Shown here: piece after piece, positions 12,104 through 23,213 of the stretch
Layout: every line of letters begins with the position of its first letter
Numbering within the stretch: position 1 is the stretch's first letter
NCBI GenBank assembly: GCA_030512295.1
Contig: JAULSR010000011.1
Coordinates: 948,501 to 1,012,500 of the forward strand
Direction: 5' to 3'
Source of the DNA: Bombardia bombarda
Taxonomy: Eukaryota > Ascomycota > Sordariomycetes > Sordariales > Lasiosphaeriaceae
Length of the DNA: 64,000 nt
Notes under the pieces: model-generated
Database searches by the model: none
What the model saw: the letters and a program-made list of their open reading frames with translations, nothing else
Told to the model about the DNA's origin: nothing
Position numbers and translations under genes: made by a program

Positions 12104-13366
12104 TGAAGTGAGCCGAGATGGAGTTTATACCAAGGAGTGTTTTCAGGGAGGTGGGATTTATTGGAGGCTTGGATATACATACGGAGCTGGGTAAACTATG
12201 GAGGCCTTCTACGATACCAGCGACGGTTACGACACGACGAAATAGGGGCACAGGACATGGGACTTGGGAAATGGCAAACAGGATGCAAGATATGGGATTA
12301 ATGGGTTGGGCTTGGTTTTGGATACGGTCACGGGAAATGGAGACGGAACAACCTTCTGTTGTGATCTCGCAGACAGGAAAGGAGGCGGATAGGCATGTGG
12401 ATAGCCGCGGGTCAGGTTCCCGGGCCCATTGTACGATTAAGATGGACGAAATATGTAAATATGCCAGTAGTTAAGGCTTCAAGCTAGGTCTCTTTTTGAA
12501 AACCCGATATCCTTAACGTGCACCTATCGTATGCTAGAACTAATGTCTGGATTGCCAAATGGTCGCGTGAGACTAACCCTACATCCAAACACATCCGGCA
12601 TCCGGTCTTTTTTCCCACCGTTATCGTCGCTTCTGCGCCACTGCCGGCGGGAAATCAAAAACTCCAAACGGCCCTTTCCCTTCATTCTAGGCCTTTGTGT
12701 CGCGGAGATCCCGTAGAATGTGGTGACATAATCAATGAAGCCATGTGCTGCCCGTGTGCTGTGGCGTAGGGTGGACGCTGGCATTGCGGCAGAGACGGTA
12801 ACGTGGGTGTTGTTACAAAGGAGACACACACCCACACATTCAAGACACAGAGAGAATAGAAGAGACAGGCTATGGCGGACGGTGGATTACATACACTGGC
12901 ACAGCTTGTGACACCTACTCTTCTGGTGTTTTTTGTTCCGATGCTGCGCCTTCTTACGACATACATATCACGGATACAATACTGCTTGCGACGACAACAA
13001 TCGACCGACCAGTATGATGCTTACTACACTCCCCTCTACTCTCGTGTTTGTTGTGAAAGCGACGAGGAAGCACACTTCTCGTCTGAAAGACTCGGACTAT
13101 ATTAAGATCAATTAGTGCCCAAATCGACCATCGTAACTAGTGACCAGACCTCGGAGGAATCTGAGCAGATGTCTCGGACAATATCTAAGAATAAGCCAGC
13201 GCCGTTGCATTGCTAGATGGCAACAATCAATATATTGATTATCTCATCTCAGAGTTTACTCATTCGAGATGACAAGCTCACAGCGAGTAATTAATTGACA
13301 AGCCAAAAAACAATCAACAACTGATACAATTGACTTGCTGATATCGTCAAAAAGATAAAAAGAAAT
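12104..13366. other. Intergenic
   Basis: 3' flank of the membrane-protein gene and spacer up to the tRNA-Glu. Short frames on both strands without motifs. The AT-rich bases around 13300-13360 lie just beyond the tRNA 3' end. No gene seen. Confidence 0.4.
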
Positions 13367-13459
13367 TCGGATACCGGGAGTCGAACCCGGGGATGTTGAG
13401 TGATCAGACACTTGTGTTAGAAGTGAGAGTCAACGATGTTACCGCTACACCATACCCGA
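13367..13459 (-). tRNA. tRNA-Glu (CTC) with a long intron
   Basis: On the minus strand the acceptor stem TCGGGTA pairs with TATCCGA, the D arm contains TGTAGCGGTAACA as in fungal tRNA-Glu, the anticodon stem is GTTGA/TCAAC and the T arm is CCGGG-TTCGACT-CCCGG. The loop starts CTCTCA, anticodon CTC, and an intron of about 23 bases follows position 37. Total 93 bases. The fold and anticodon read clearly; exact intron ends are inferred from the canonical position. Confidence 0.87.
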
Positions 13460-14212
13460 TGGATTAATCGTGAATGGATTCCGATTTGCTGATTCGTCTG
13501 GCTAGGATTGGGGTACACAGAGGACGAGACGTGGGTCTGGCTAAATTTCCACGCAAAGCAGTCCGCTTTCTCAACTAAGGTAGTATCCACAAAGATCCCG
13601 ACCCTCACCACGACTCTCATCTAGGACAGCATCCATGCGCTGTGAGCGACATGATGCGTTCACTCAGCCCTTCGCGCTGCTGGACCATCAACTGCGTACT
13701 ACCACCAAGATCTACCTTACTCCCAAAATATACTCTCTGTTTCTTACGGTTTCCAACACAACCTCACGAGCACAGCGCTCCCTTAACTCAAGCCCCATTT
13801 CATAGTCAGGCACAAACAGCTCATATGATAGGTAGGTTTATTCTAAAGATGCTAAACTACAGAAACAATGATGATTTTTATGCCATTTGCATTTTTGCCT
13901 ACTAACCTGTATTGTTTCTCTCTCCCTCCGCCTCATCGTCTCCCAGAGTAAAAACAAAACGCGAAAGAATAACAAGCCCGGAAATAATGAATCGATACTG
14001 CCGCTTACCTGCTGCCTACGCATAGCTCCCGCCACCCACTCAGATAGCTTGCTCAGCCATTGTGTCGCATCGCATCGCATCGCGCACCATCGATCATCCC
14101 AACCCCTTCCTTCCCTTTGAACGCCATACTTCCCAACTTTCTCAATCAATTCCTTATCTCACCCTCTTACACACAGACACAACACAAACTCAAGATAGCC
14201 AATGTATCTACT
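13460..14212. other. Intergenic, 3' flank of SPT5
   Basis: No supported gene. It contains the presumed 3' UTR of the Spt5 gene and a small CGCAT/CATCG-rich patch near 14065-14095. The plus-strand frame at 14060-14704 is mostly antisense of Spt5. Confidence 0.4.
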
Positions 14213-17200
14213 CTAATCATCGTCCGTATACCTCGGACCACTCGCCGCCGGCGTCTCCGGACCATACGCCGCTGGCGTTGGCGCGCCATAATATACGCCT
14301 CCACCACTCGCAGCCGGCGTCGGCGCCACCTGCGCAGCAGGCGTAGGCGCACCGCCATCATTCCCCCAGCCACCCTGCCACGCGCCCGGCGTCGGCGCGC
14401 TAACCATCGGCGTCGGCGCGCTGTAAGCCCCCGGGGTCGGCGCATTGAGTGCAGCCGGTGTCGGTGCACCCAGACCTGCACCGGGTGTCGGCGCATCGTA
14501 TGCCGCGGGGGTGTATCCCCAGCTGTCTGCACCGCTGGCACCGGGCGTCGGCGCCGAGATGCCGCCGCTGCCGCCATAGGCGGGTGTCTTGGCTCGCCAT
14601 GCGTCGCCTCCGCTGCTGCCGCCGTATGCTGGGGTCTTGGACCCGTGTCCAAATCCGTCTGGGGCAGGCGTCATAGCGCCGGACTGCCAGGCGGGGGTGC
14701 GTGAGCCACCACCGTACGAAGTAGCACCACCGTATGACGTAGCGCCGCCATAAGAAGTGCGGCTGCCGTCGTAAGGATTGACGGTGCGGGAGCCGTCGCC
14801 CCAGGCGGGTGTGCGCGAGCCGGCAGTGTTCTCGTTGCGGCTCCAAGCTGGTGTGCGGGCGGTGGCTTGGTTATTGTTAGCTCTCATTTCTCTTGACAGA
14901 AGACTGGAAGTGGTAGACTTACCCTTGGAAGAACCCCAGGCGGGTGTTCGCTCTGAACCTCCCCCAGCCGAGGGCGTCCTGCTGCCTCCGGCCCAGTCGC
15001 CACCTCCTCCACCGAACCCGCCACGTCCACCGCCGCCACCATAACCTCCCCGTCCACGACTAGTGATATCGATAGGGCGGCCGGTGACCTTGTCCTTGAA
15101 CGCGAGATCTGCCTTGGCAACAGTGATAATCTTGCCCTTGGTATGCAGCTCAACACGCGCGTGTGTATCAGTGGTATCCTTGACGATACCAAGTAGGCCC
15201 TTGTAGCCACCCTTCTTGATCGTGACAGTCTGGTTGATGGCGCGATCCGGGCCAAAGCTCTTGGGTGGTGGCGCATTGTTTCCAGCTGGATTGCGTTTCA
15301 ACGCAGGATTCATCGAGTCCAGATCAGGCCCACCAGCGGCATTGATTCGTCCGCCCTTGGCTGCGATGGTGTTCACACTGCTAGCCCTTGTGACAAACAC
15401 ACCCGCATTCTCGTTTGTGGTGTTGGTGTGGAGGAAGATGAATGATCTGTGAATGTGGATGATCTTGCCCTGGCGCTGCTGTCCACCATACTCACGGACT
15501 ACGTCGTCCAGCCGGATCTCAGAGCCGTTGCGGTCTGCGGCAACAGCTGTCTTCCTCTTCGGAAGCAAATTGGTGATTTGGGAAGGCATTATCTGCTTCG
15601 TCTCGCCATGTTGCTCCAAAACCACCAGGGACTCGCGGTCTACCTTGACGATGCAGCCCACGGTGGTGGGATCCAACTGAACCAGGTCAAGAAGCGAGTA
15701 CTGACCAAGGGACCCCTGACCACCGATATCGTCGGCCTCACGGAGATCCTTGCTAAAGACTGTGATTTCCGTGTTCGTCTGATCCGTCAACAACGTCACA
15801 CGATCATCGACAATCTTGACCACCATACCGACTTCATCACGGAAGCGGCTTCCACCAATGACCTTGACGTGATCTCCAGCTCTGAAGCGCTTGCGAAGAC
15901 CCTTATTCGGGACCTCAATCGTCTGGCCCTTTAGGTCTCCCTCAGTCACCTGCAGCGTGACGATGTCGCCTTGTACATTGGTTGCCTTGCCGACAACTCC
16001 GCGTTGCTCGCCATGGTACACCTCGATAATGTCGCCCGGTACATAGGCAACGTTCGTGTTGCTGTCCTTCAGGCTGGCAGCAAGGGCCTTGAGATCGAGG
16101 TTCTCTGTGCCGTCCTCTGCTCCGCTGGCGAACTTGGTGACCTCCTCCAGAGTGGGGTTGACATCCTTGACTTCGAGTGCCTGGATCTTGATGTCCTTGA
16201 CCAAAAAGCCGTTGTCAAATTCGTCGCCCATATAATTCCAGCAGTTGGGTCCCGCGTTGCTGGCAGTGACAAACCGTGGCTGCCTCTTCCTAGCCTCGAC
16301 CTCACTGAATAGCCTCTGGGGAGGACGGGGTCCCGGTGCACCAGGGCGCTTGCGCTTTCCATTCGCATCAAGTGCTGCGAGGGCGTCGTCCCTGACACCA
16401 TAATCCAGCCTGGGAATGTAGCGGACACGGGCCTCGAGACCGTTCTCTGTCACGTCGAGAATCTGGGCCAGATCGCCAGCATACTTTGCCGGCTTGCGGA
16501 TTCGAACCCAGGCACCAGGCTCCAAGTTGGGGGTTTTGGTAACCCGCAAAAGATCAGGCATGTCCTTGATCTCGACAAGGATCATTTTGGTCCGGGGATA
16601 CACGTTAAGTATGCCGTCCAGTGCAATCATGATGTCGTTTTGTCGCTGTGCTTCAACGTAGATGTACCCCTTCATGACCGAGTTTACTCCGCCGCGCTCA
16701 AAGGCCGAGATTATGGGCACCTCGTTCTTCGTCCCCAGTCTCTCCTCCACGCGGCGTATGATGGAGAAGACAACCTCGCGCTCCTTGCCTTCCTTGCACC
16801 TGACAGCCCAGATGCTGGGATCCTCCACGCTGGGAAGCAACAAGCGCTTGGGCACAACCACGCTGTCCCCGAAGCCCCTCGCGGGGGCGCGCTTGCCATA
16901 GCGCTCGCGGAGGATCTCGGCCTGTTTCTCAGCGTCGAGGCTGGCCTCCATCTCTCGCCGCCGGTCGAGTTCGCGATGTCTTCTATCGTCGTTGAGTCGG
17001 CCATTGTCGGCAACGTCGTCGGGGTGGGCATTGTCGATGAAGTCTTCTATCTCTTCGCCGTCCTTCTCTTCGTCCTCACCCTCGTCTTCGTCGTCGACCT
17101 CGGCTTCGATATCGAAGAAGGCTGCGCGGCGGTCTCTGCGGCGCTTGCGACGATGGCCCTACGTAATCGGGTTAGCACCCCACATAATGTCCCCGCTCAC

Positions 17201-17646
17201 AATCCCAGGGAGAAATGGTGACAGCTTGCCGTGGCGGTCGGGTCAGGCGGTAAAGCAAGGGCAAGTTCATGGAATTGTAGACTCACTCCTTGGACATCAT
17301 CCTCGTCCTCGTCATCTTCGTCTTCCTCATCCTCATTTTGCTGCTCGTCATCGTCTTCGTCGTGCTCTTCGTCGCCGGAGCCCTCAGCGGCGTCGTCCTC
17401 GACCTCTCTGCTACGCGGCGGTCGCTTAGACGCGACGTTTGTGGTGCGAGTGTGTTGTTCCGTTTCCTCGTCATCGTCGTCGTCGTCGGGCGCAGGACTG
17501 CTCGTGCGAGGGTTTCCCTTGCTCTGTGTGCGCGCGCCATTGGACGTGTTCTCATTCTCGTCGTCGGACAGATCGGCGGGCGCAGGGTTGAAGTTATCGT
17601 CGTCCGAGTCGGAGTCGCCCCCAAAATGGTGGTCGATCGACGACAT
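14213..17646 (-). CDS. spt5: Transcription elongation factor Spt5
   Basis: Spt5, the Spt4 partner that clamps RNA polymerase II and III and couples elongation to capping and processing in the nucleus. Exon 1 runs 17646-17287 (acidic leader rich in Asp/Glu/Ser); after an intron (GTGAGT...GTAG) exon 2 runs from 17158. The ORF then stays open to 14213, about 1101 aa. Domains in order: basic RKRRRDRR segment, NGN domain (IWAVRCKEGKER...IYVEAQRQND), then at least five KOW modules (WVRIRKPAKYAGD, GDIIEVYHGEQRG, GDHVKVIGG, DDVVREYGGQQRQGK, VTIKKGGYKG), a Gly/Arg-rich linker, and a C-terminal repeat region with many TPAW/TPAY and APTPGA units, the usual target of CDK9/Bur1-type kinases. A 57-base in-frame segment (14922-14866) has GTAAGT, CTAAC and AAG signals and is probably a second intron, which would give about 1082 aa and join SSK to ATARTPAW. 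Confidence 0.96.
14866..14922 (-). other. Probable 57-base in-frame intron in SPT5
   Basis: Starts GTAAGT, has GCTAAC about 10 bases before the acceptor CAAG, and is exactly 19 codons with no stop. Removing it joins Gly|Ala-type codon halves into GCC and leaves a clean TPAW repeat. It could be constitutively spliced, or retained, adding 19 residues at the border of the C-terminal repeats. Confidence 0.65.
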
Positions 17647-18530
17647 GTTTGCTCGTCTGTCCGTCTTGCTGCCGGTGGAAAAATATCGAGGACTCCGTTG
17701 TTGATTGAGCCGCGGCGGCAGGAAAGCGAGATGCAAAGGATAAGAAAGAGCGCCTGGTAGGCGTTGAGAATTAGGTTATTTTCAGGATAAAGAGGACGTG
17801 TCGGCTCGACTTGACAATCGTCTTTTGACGTGCGGCAACTGCAGCTCTCCAGGCGGCCTGCAGGGTTCAGCGTCCGGGTCCAGGCTCAAAGTGGGCTAGT
17901 GGGCGCCGGCTGAGGCAAGAACCCTTCTCCGACCACCCCACCAGGTACGTACCTCAGGCACGGGCTGGGCGACTGGGCAACTGGGATGTGCAAGACAAAC
18001 TTTTCGGCACCCAATGCTTCAGCGAAAGAACTCGGAACAGTCAACCTTGAATGATGGTAATAGATAAATGACGCATGTGCAACCTGGTACAACTGAGAAG
18101 CGAGAAGTGCTTCGCGTCAGACTTTTATCTCACCGTAAGCTGACAAAATCCCGAACACAACCTCCTCGTGCTAACTTGGACGCCTGTCATTCGCCCCTTT
18201 TCTGCTTGTGCGATGATTGGGAACCTCGGATCTTATTGGCCAGACGTCTTCAGTTATTGACTTCGCCCTCTGATCAACCAACATCTACCACGCCCAGGAT
18301 AAGTAGGGACCGAACCAGTTGATCAATTCAAGGAAAATTCCCTCATTTCATTCACATGTTGATGTGATCAACAGTCGATTCTTTCCTGGGTCTGAGCTCC
18401 CATTTTACTCCATGTAATGGTACCGTGATATGGTATTTCTGTTTGTTCTTCTTATTTTTTACCAAAATCCTCAAGATATTCACCTCCCCTTGCCTCTTAT
18501 ACCTACTCCTCTCCGCCGCCATCCTCCCAA
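17647..18530. other. Intergenic, SPT5 promoter side
   Basis: Upstream region of Spt5 followed by the 3' end of the polyketide-synthase relic. Only short frames without motifs. No gene seen. Confidence 0.4.
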
Positions 18531-20330
18531 TCACCCCCTCACCTCCCTAACCAGCCAGCTGCTCAGCTCCACCGCAACAAGCGAGTCCACGCCATATTGA
18601 TGAATCAGCGTGCCTATATCCACCTCCGCCCACCCCACACCTAACGTCGAGGCCATCTTCCTCGCCAGCGCCTCCGTGACAACCTCCACCGCAGCCTCAA
18701 TCTCCCCCTTGGCAAAAACCTCTGCAAAGCCTATCCCCAAAGCTCGGACCGTCTCTCCTCGTCTCGTCCCATTGACCTGCTTCCCACCCACCCCACCAGC
18801 CACAACACGAAACATGGGCTTCCCCAGATAATAAGCACCACCCGCCATCCTCAGCGCCACCGTCTGGCATTGCCCCAACACCCCCGCCTGCGAACTCCCT
18901 ACCGGATCGCAGTAGTAATCCAACATAGCAAACAAATCCGCCTGCGTCACCGCTCCATCCGCGATCCCGCGGTATAGCGTCTGCAGGCTTTCCTTATCCG
19001 CCATGTACCCAACATCAAAGAACGAGCCCAGATCAAGAGCAGTGGCCCTCTCCCCGCCCGCTACGCGGTACCTAGCCAGTGCGTCTTGAAATGCATTGCC
19101 CGCCGCGTAGCTGGCCTGTCCGCGAGACCCAAGCACGCCAGCGATGGAGGCAAACATGATAAAGAAGTCCATGCCCTTGCGCAAAAGACAGACGACCTGA
19201 TGAGGCGTGTCTGTAGGAGGTCGAGATTGGTTGTGTCGCCTAATATTGTCACGCTCGTGGGGCTGTTGACGCAGGTGACTATGAGTTCTATTCCAGAACA
19301 GGCTGCTCTGTTGGTCTCGATGGCCTTGATATGGGTCGTGGCGTCTGCTGCTGACAATCCCACTGCCATCATACTGCAGTTTGTTGCGGTCTGTCGGGCG
19401 AGCTGGGCAGCTAAAACGCCACGGTGGTAGGCGATCTTCCATGCTGACTGTCGAGAGATGGCTCCGCCGCAGAAACTGCCTAGAAGGTAATAATTCAGGC
19501 GTTGACGATAGTAGCAGTACTTACGCGGCGGTGGATACACCCCAAAGCTTTGCATCAGCTCTACCAGAGCCACTTGCAGGATTGTGCAGAGAGGTTGGCT
19601 GTGGCTTGCATCATTGATGTTTGAACTGCTCTTTCCCTTCTTGAGCTTGGCTAGTGATTGGAAGATGGGTTAGCGTAATCTGCCAGGCCAGGCCATGCTA
19701 TGTCATTCAGGGAAGGAGCGACAGTCGACGAAAAACATGGAAGAAAGCAGAACTCACCAAGAACATCCCAGTCACAATCCAACCCTCTCAAATACTCGCC
19801 AGCCTCCACCAGCCTCCACCAAACTCCTCCTAAACACCCCATACCGCCCGATCAGCTCGCGACCCATGGCAAACCACTGGCCGCCTTGCCCCGTAAAGAC
19901 AAAAACAAGTCGCGGCTCAGCCATCTCAGCATGGAGTACAATCGCTGTGATGTTTACTTACACGTATAGGGGCTCCTCACTGGGCCGACAACATACCAGT
20001 ACCATGGGCCTCAAAGTATCGTGTTGATGCCAGATCCAGACCTGCCTTAGCATAGGTGTCAAGAATGAGCTGCTACTGAGCATCTTGGCTTAGCTGCGTG
20101 ATACCCGGTGTCCTCCCGTTCGAGTTTGAGCTAGTGGCGCGAATCACGGCACGGATGGTGTCGCCGTCTCGGGAGGGCTGCCGAGACAGGCTTGATCACC
20201 AAAACACCACAACCTTCACCGTGAGCAAAGCCGTTGGCTCGCTCGCTCATGGTATGGTAGCGGCTGTCGAGCGACTCCCAAGCGCTCATGACGCGGGAAT
20301 TATGATGGTAGAAAGATCAGACCCGTCGTA
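18531..20330 (-). pseudogene. Collapsed highly-reducing polyketide synthase (KS-AT-KR-ACP remnants)
   Basis: Reading 5' to 3' on the minus strand, recognisable PKS blocks appear in the correct order but in different frames and far too close together. KS: ERANGFAHGEGCGVLVIKP at about 20260 through EAHGTG (active-site His) near 20000, with an extra C and an in-frame TAG at 20073-20075. AT: FVFTGQGGQWFAMG near 19900; a 10-bp tandem duplication at 19801-19820 shifts the frame; an intron-like GTGAGT...CACTAG precedes SQPLCTILQVALVELMQSFGV; then AISRQSAWKIAYHRG. The GHSSG nucleophile block between the last two is missing. KR C-terminal half: MDFFIMFASIAGVLGSRGQ and YAAGN (catalytic Tyr) from 19172. 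ACP: GVDSLVAVEL with the phosphopantetheine Ser at about 18583. The KS tail, the AT tail, any DH/MT/ER and the KR Rossmann part are gone. It cannot make a working synthase. Confidence 0.9.
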
Positions 20331-20560
20331 GACGTTGCGACTGGTACAACCAGCAGACCTGATAGGGCAGTGGATGATTGGCAAGCCTCGCCGCATATAG
20401 AGGAGGAAGCGGCAACCGAAAAGACCACCCCTGCATGGCTGTTTCCAATTTTGGTAAGTGGCAAGTTTAGCCGGGGTGGCCAAAAACAAGGCTCCCGGGG
20501 CTGTGTCGCAACTCCACACCAGGCTCACCACGGCTCAGGTTAAAGCAGCAACAGCTCAGG

Positions 20561-20597
20561 AACCTGGACGATGAAGGAAATCCTCGAAGTCCAGGTT
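20561..20597. repeat. Perfect 9-bp inverted repeat with 19-base loop
   Basis: AACCTGGAC and its exact reverse complement GTCCAGGTT are separated by 19 bases, able to form a hairpin. It lies between the PKS and HET relics in non-coding DNA. No element type could be assigned. Confidence 0.6.
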
Positions 20598-20986
20598 GAG
20601 GTGTCGTACTTAACTGTTATAGTACAGGCTGAGTGAACTCGCCAGACTACGATAGACAAGGTAGATATCTATTCGTCACATGGCAACACTAGCTGATTAG
20701 GTCTAGTGTGGGAGCAGGAACCACTCCCTGCATACATCCCAACATTATGCCCCATGTGAGGAGCACAAACTGACGCTGCTGTAGGTGGCTCTTGTGACAC
20801 CATCATGTATTACACCAGTCTTGGCCCGTTCTTGGCCTTTTTCTTTTTCTTTCCACGTCATGAACGCTTCTCTTTGACACCTGAGATATGTTAATGTGTG
20901 TACTGACCACCGGATCTCGATTAAAATTTTCAAGCTTCCAGGCAAAACAGACGCTCGGGTTTATCTCAGTTTGTTACAGGCTAGCT

Positions 20987-21935
20987 ACATCTGTACGATG
21001 CAAATAGAATTGATCCAAATGTATCTTATGTCCAATCCACGGGCAATGTCGAGTGTATCTTTATGTTTGACTGAGGTCATTGTATGGAATTCCTTCGTAA
21101 TGACGTTGGAGGTTTTCTGCTTCAGTCTTGATGAGATTTTGCACCCCCCAACAGTGGCTCAGAGCAATGTATTCCAGGCCGCTGACACCCAAGTCGCGCG
21201 TGCACACAAGTTTGACGAAGTCTCGTGAGTCATTGTGACCCGCGACATCTATCAGACGCTTGGGGGCCTTAGGCGACTCCATGAGGTAAGTTGAGGGCAA
21301 GCACGATGATGCATGACAGCGATTGCAATCCTCGATCAACGGTCAAACAAATGATAAGGATTGCTCAACAGTGATCTTGTTTGGAACACTGACTCCGTAC
21401 CCTATTCCGGGAAGAGGGTGGTATGATCCTGAAAGCATCACTCAGCAAGGCCATAAGAGATTGATCGGCACCACCCCCTTACCTTCAAGACAGAAGAGTT
21501 CAAGCTAGATGCCGTCCCTCCTTGACAGCCATTTGTCTCTATCGAACTCCACACCAAGCCTAGTAAGATCCCAAGACCCATGATCGACAAATACATGTGA
21601 CCGCGCCAGCTGTGTCCGTATGGCACCTACCTTCTCACTATCGATATCATTTCCATTGCTAGGTACCATCTGCTCGCAGCGGTCCGCGGACATGTGCCGA
21701 GCGATAGAGATAACCATATTGAAGAGGATGGCACATACTATGCAGCCTTCTAACCCCGAATCACAAAGCATCGTGAATGAAGCCTCTTCAAGATAGGGCT
21801 CTCTATTAGTATCAAGATGGGACCTCACATTGCGAGGATCAGAAGGAGGAATCGGTACCTCATCCCTGACTGACTTTAAGAGTATATGGTGGCACACCGA
21901 GCACTTTCCGACGACATCTGGAAGCTAGTCAATGT
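20987..21935 (-). pseudogene. Broken HET-domain (heterokaryon incompatibility) gene
   Basis: Minus-strand fragments match the layout of fungal HET proteins, which trigger incompatibility-type cell death. An N-terminal cysteine segment (CSVCHH...GLEGCIVC) lies at about 21915-21740. The core follows after about 21340: IEDCNRCHASSCLPS, RLIDV, EYIALSHCWG at about 21171-21145 (a hallmark), then IPYNDLSQT. There the frame breaks near 21061, where a stop follows SQT, and the expected continuation DTLDIARGLDIRYIWINSICIVQ resumes in another frame and ends near 20987. This is consistent with a small deletion in an original ACATTTAAAGAT-like stretch. Everything after the first third of a typical HET protein is absent. 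An in-frame stop also separates it from upstream sequence at 21925. It sits beside the PKS relic in a decayed patch. Confidence 0.82.
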
Positions 21936-23213
21936 CGTTGCCCAAAGGGATATCGCAGAAAAATCTGTCGAAGAAGTCATCGTCCGCCATCCTGAGAATT
22001 CTCTTCGCCGCGAGGAGAAAGGGCATATTGGGATCATCTAGGAAGTAGCCTTCATGAGAGCTTTTTGAATCTCTGAGCGTAGAGAAGGCTTCGTCCCCCG
22101 AAGGGACTGACGCCTGCATCGTGGAGTTTGGCGTCTGAGTTGAGCCGCTAAATAGCCCAAAAATCGCGACAGTTAGCACGGTTGAGTAGAGATTTAGAAA
22201 TCGGGTTGTCTGGCACTGCGATGGATGGCGAAGCTTGGGGTGTAGATAAACTTGATGGAAGGTTGAAATAAAGGAAAGATCTGGCTCGGCGAATGTCTGC
22301 CTAATCATGAATGTCATAACATGGCGCAGCATTGGTACACGAGTGCACAGTAGGCGCATCGCCACACCTTTGGTTGGCCGGAACGACGTATTGTAACAGC
22401 CCAACTTCTATACCAAGTCAATAGTTATTTATCCTAAAAATAGTTACCGGGAGCCTATTGTAGCCAATGGGATCGTTCTTGGCTCAGTGAACGGGTTCTT
22501 TCCGAAAACTGTCATGGGATCTGGATTTGATAAGATATCCACATGGCAAATAACTCTTCGTTTTCTTCTCCCCTATCTCTAACTCCACCAACCCTCGCTG
22601 CACCACCATGCGATCTGGCCTCTTTTTCTCCATCCATTTCAGTCCATTTCACACCTCACATCTCACATCTCACACCTCACCCACCCCTCCTCCAACAATC
22701 TCAACCAACTGACTACCAAGTAAGAAATCAAAACAGACTAAAGATTAAAAAACTCCATGCGTGAAAAAGAATAAAGGAATTCCCAATTATCCCACCTTAA
22801 CCCGTCCGCCGCGCCGCGCCACGCCCTGAAAGTTATAAAACATGCCCTTCCTCCTCTGCACACGCACACAAACACACTTACGTATTCGCGCACTTAATGA
22901 TATGCCAGTGGGAGCATATCCCTTACCCTTGCCCTTGCATTCCAATAATATAAGGTGCACCCAGAGCCTGGACCAGTACCCAGTCAAACATGCCCAACAA
23001 GGCAAGCAAGCAAGGAAGAAAACGGAGTAAAACGAGGGCAGTAGAAAAGTCCAGAATGAAAGAAGAAAAAATAAAAGACCACGCGGTCAGGGGTAATAGT
23101 GATATAAAAAAACGAGTCAATCCCTCAAACACAAAAGAAACCCTCTCAGTTTAGGAAAAGAAAAGCCGAAACCGCGGTGAATAAAAGTGCAGCGCACAAT
23201 TGAATCCCATTAC
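21936..23213. other. Decayed or non-coding DNA and SWC3 3' flank
   Basis: A 159-codon minus frame at 21925-22404 has no ATG at its start and no motif; it may be more relic sequence upstream of the HET fragment. The stretch after 22540 is C/T-rich on the plus strand and leads into the end of the Swc3 gene, so part is its 3' UTR. Confidence 0.35.

Noticed and set aside
14060..14704. Arg-rich plus-strand frame of 214 codons
   Set aside because: Antisense of the Spt5 C-terminal repeats; start is not an ATG.
18531..20330. Intact small KR-ACP enzyme
   Set aside because: The KR lacks its nucleotide-binding half and frames are broken upstream; better explained as PKS relic.
21925..22404. 159-codon minus frame upstream of the HET relic
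   Set aside because: Begins at TTG, not ATG, shows no motif; may be relic DNA but cannot be called a gene.
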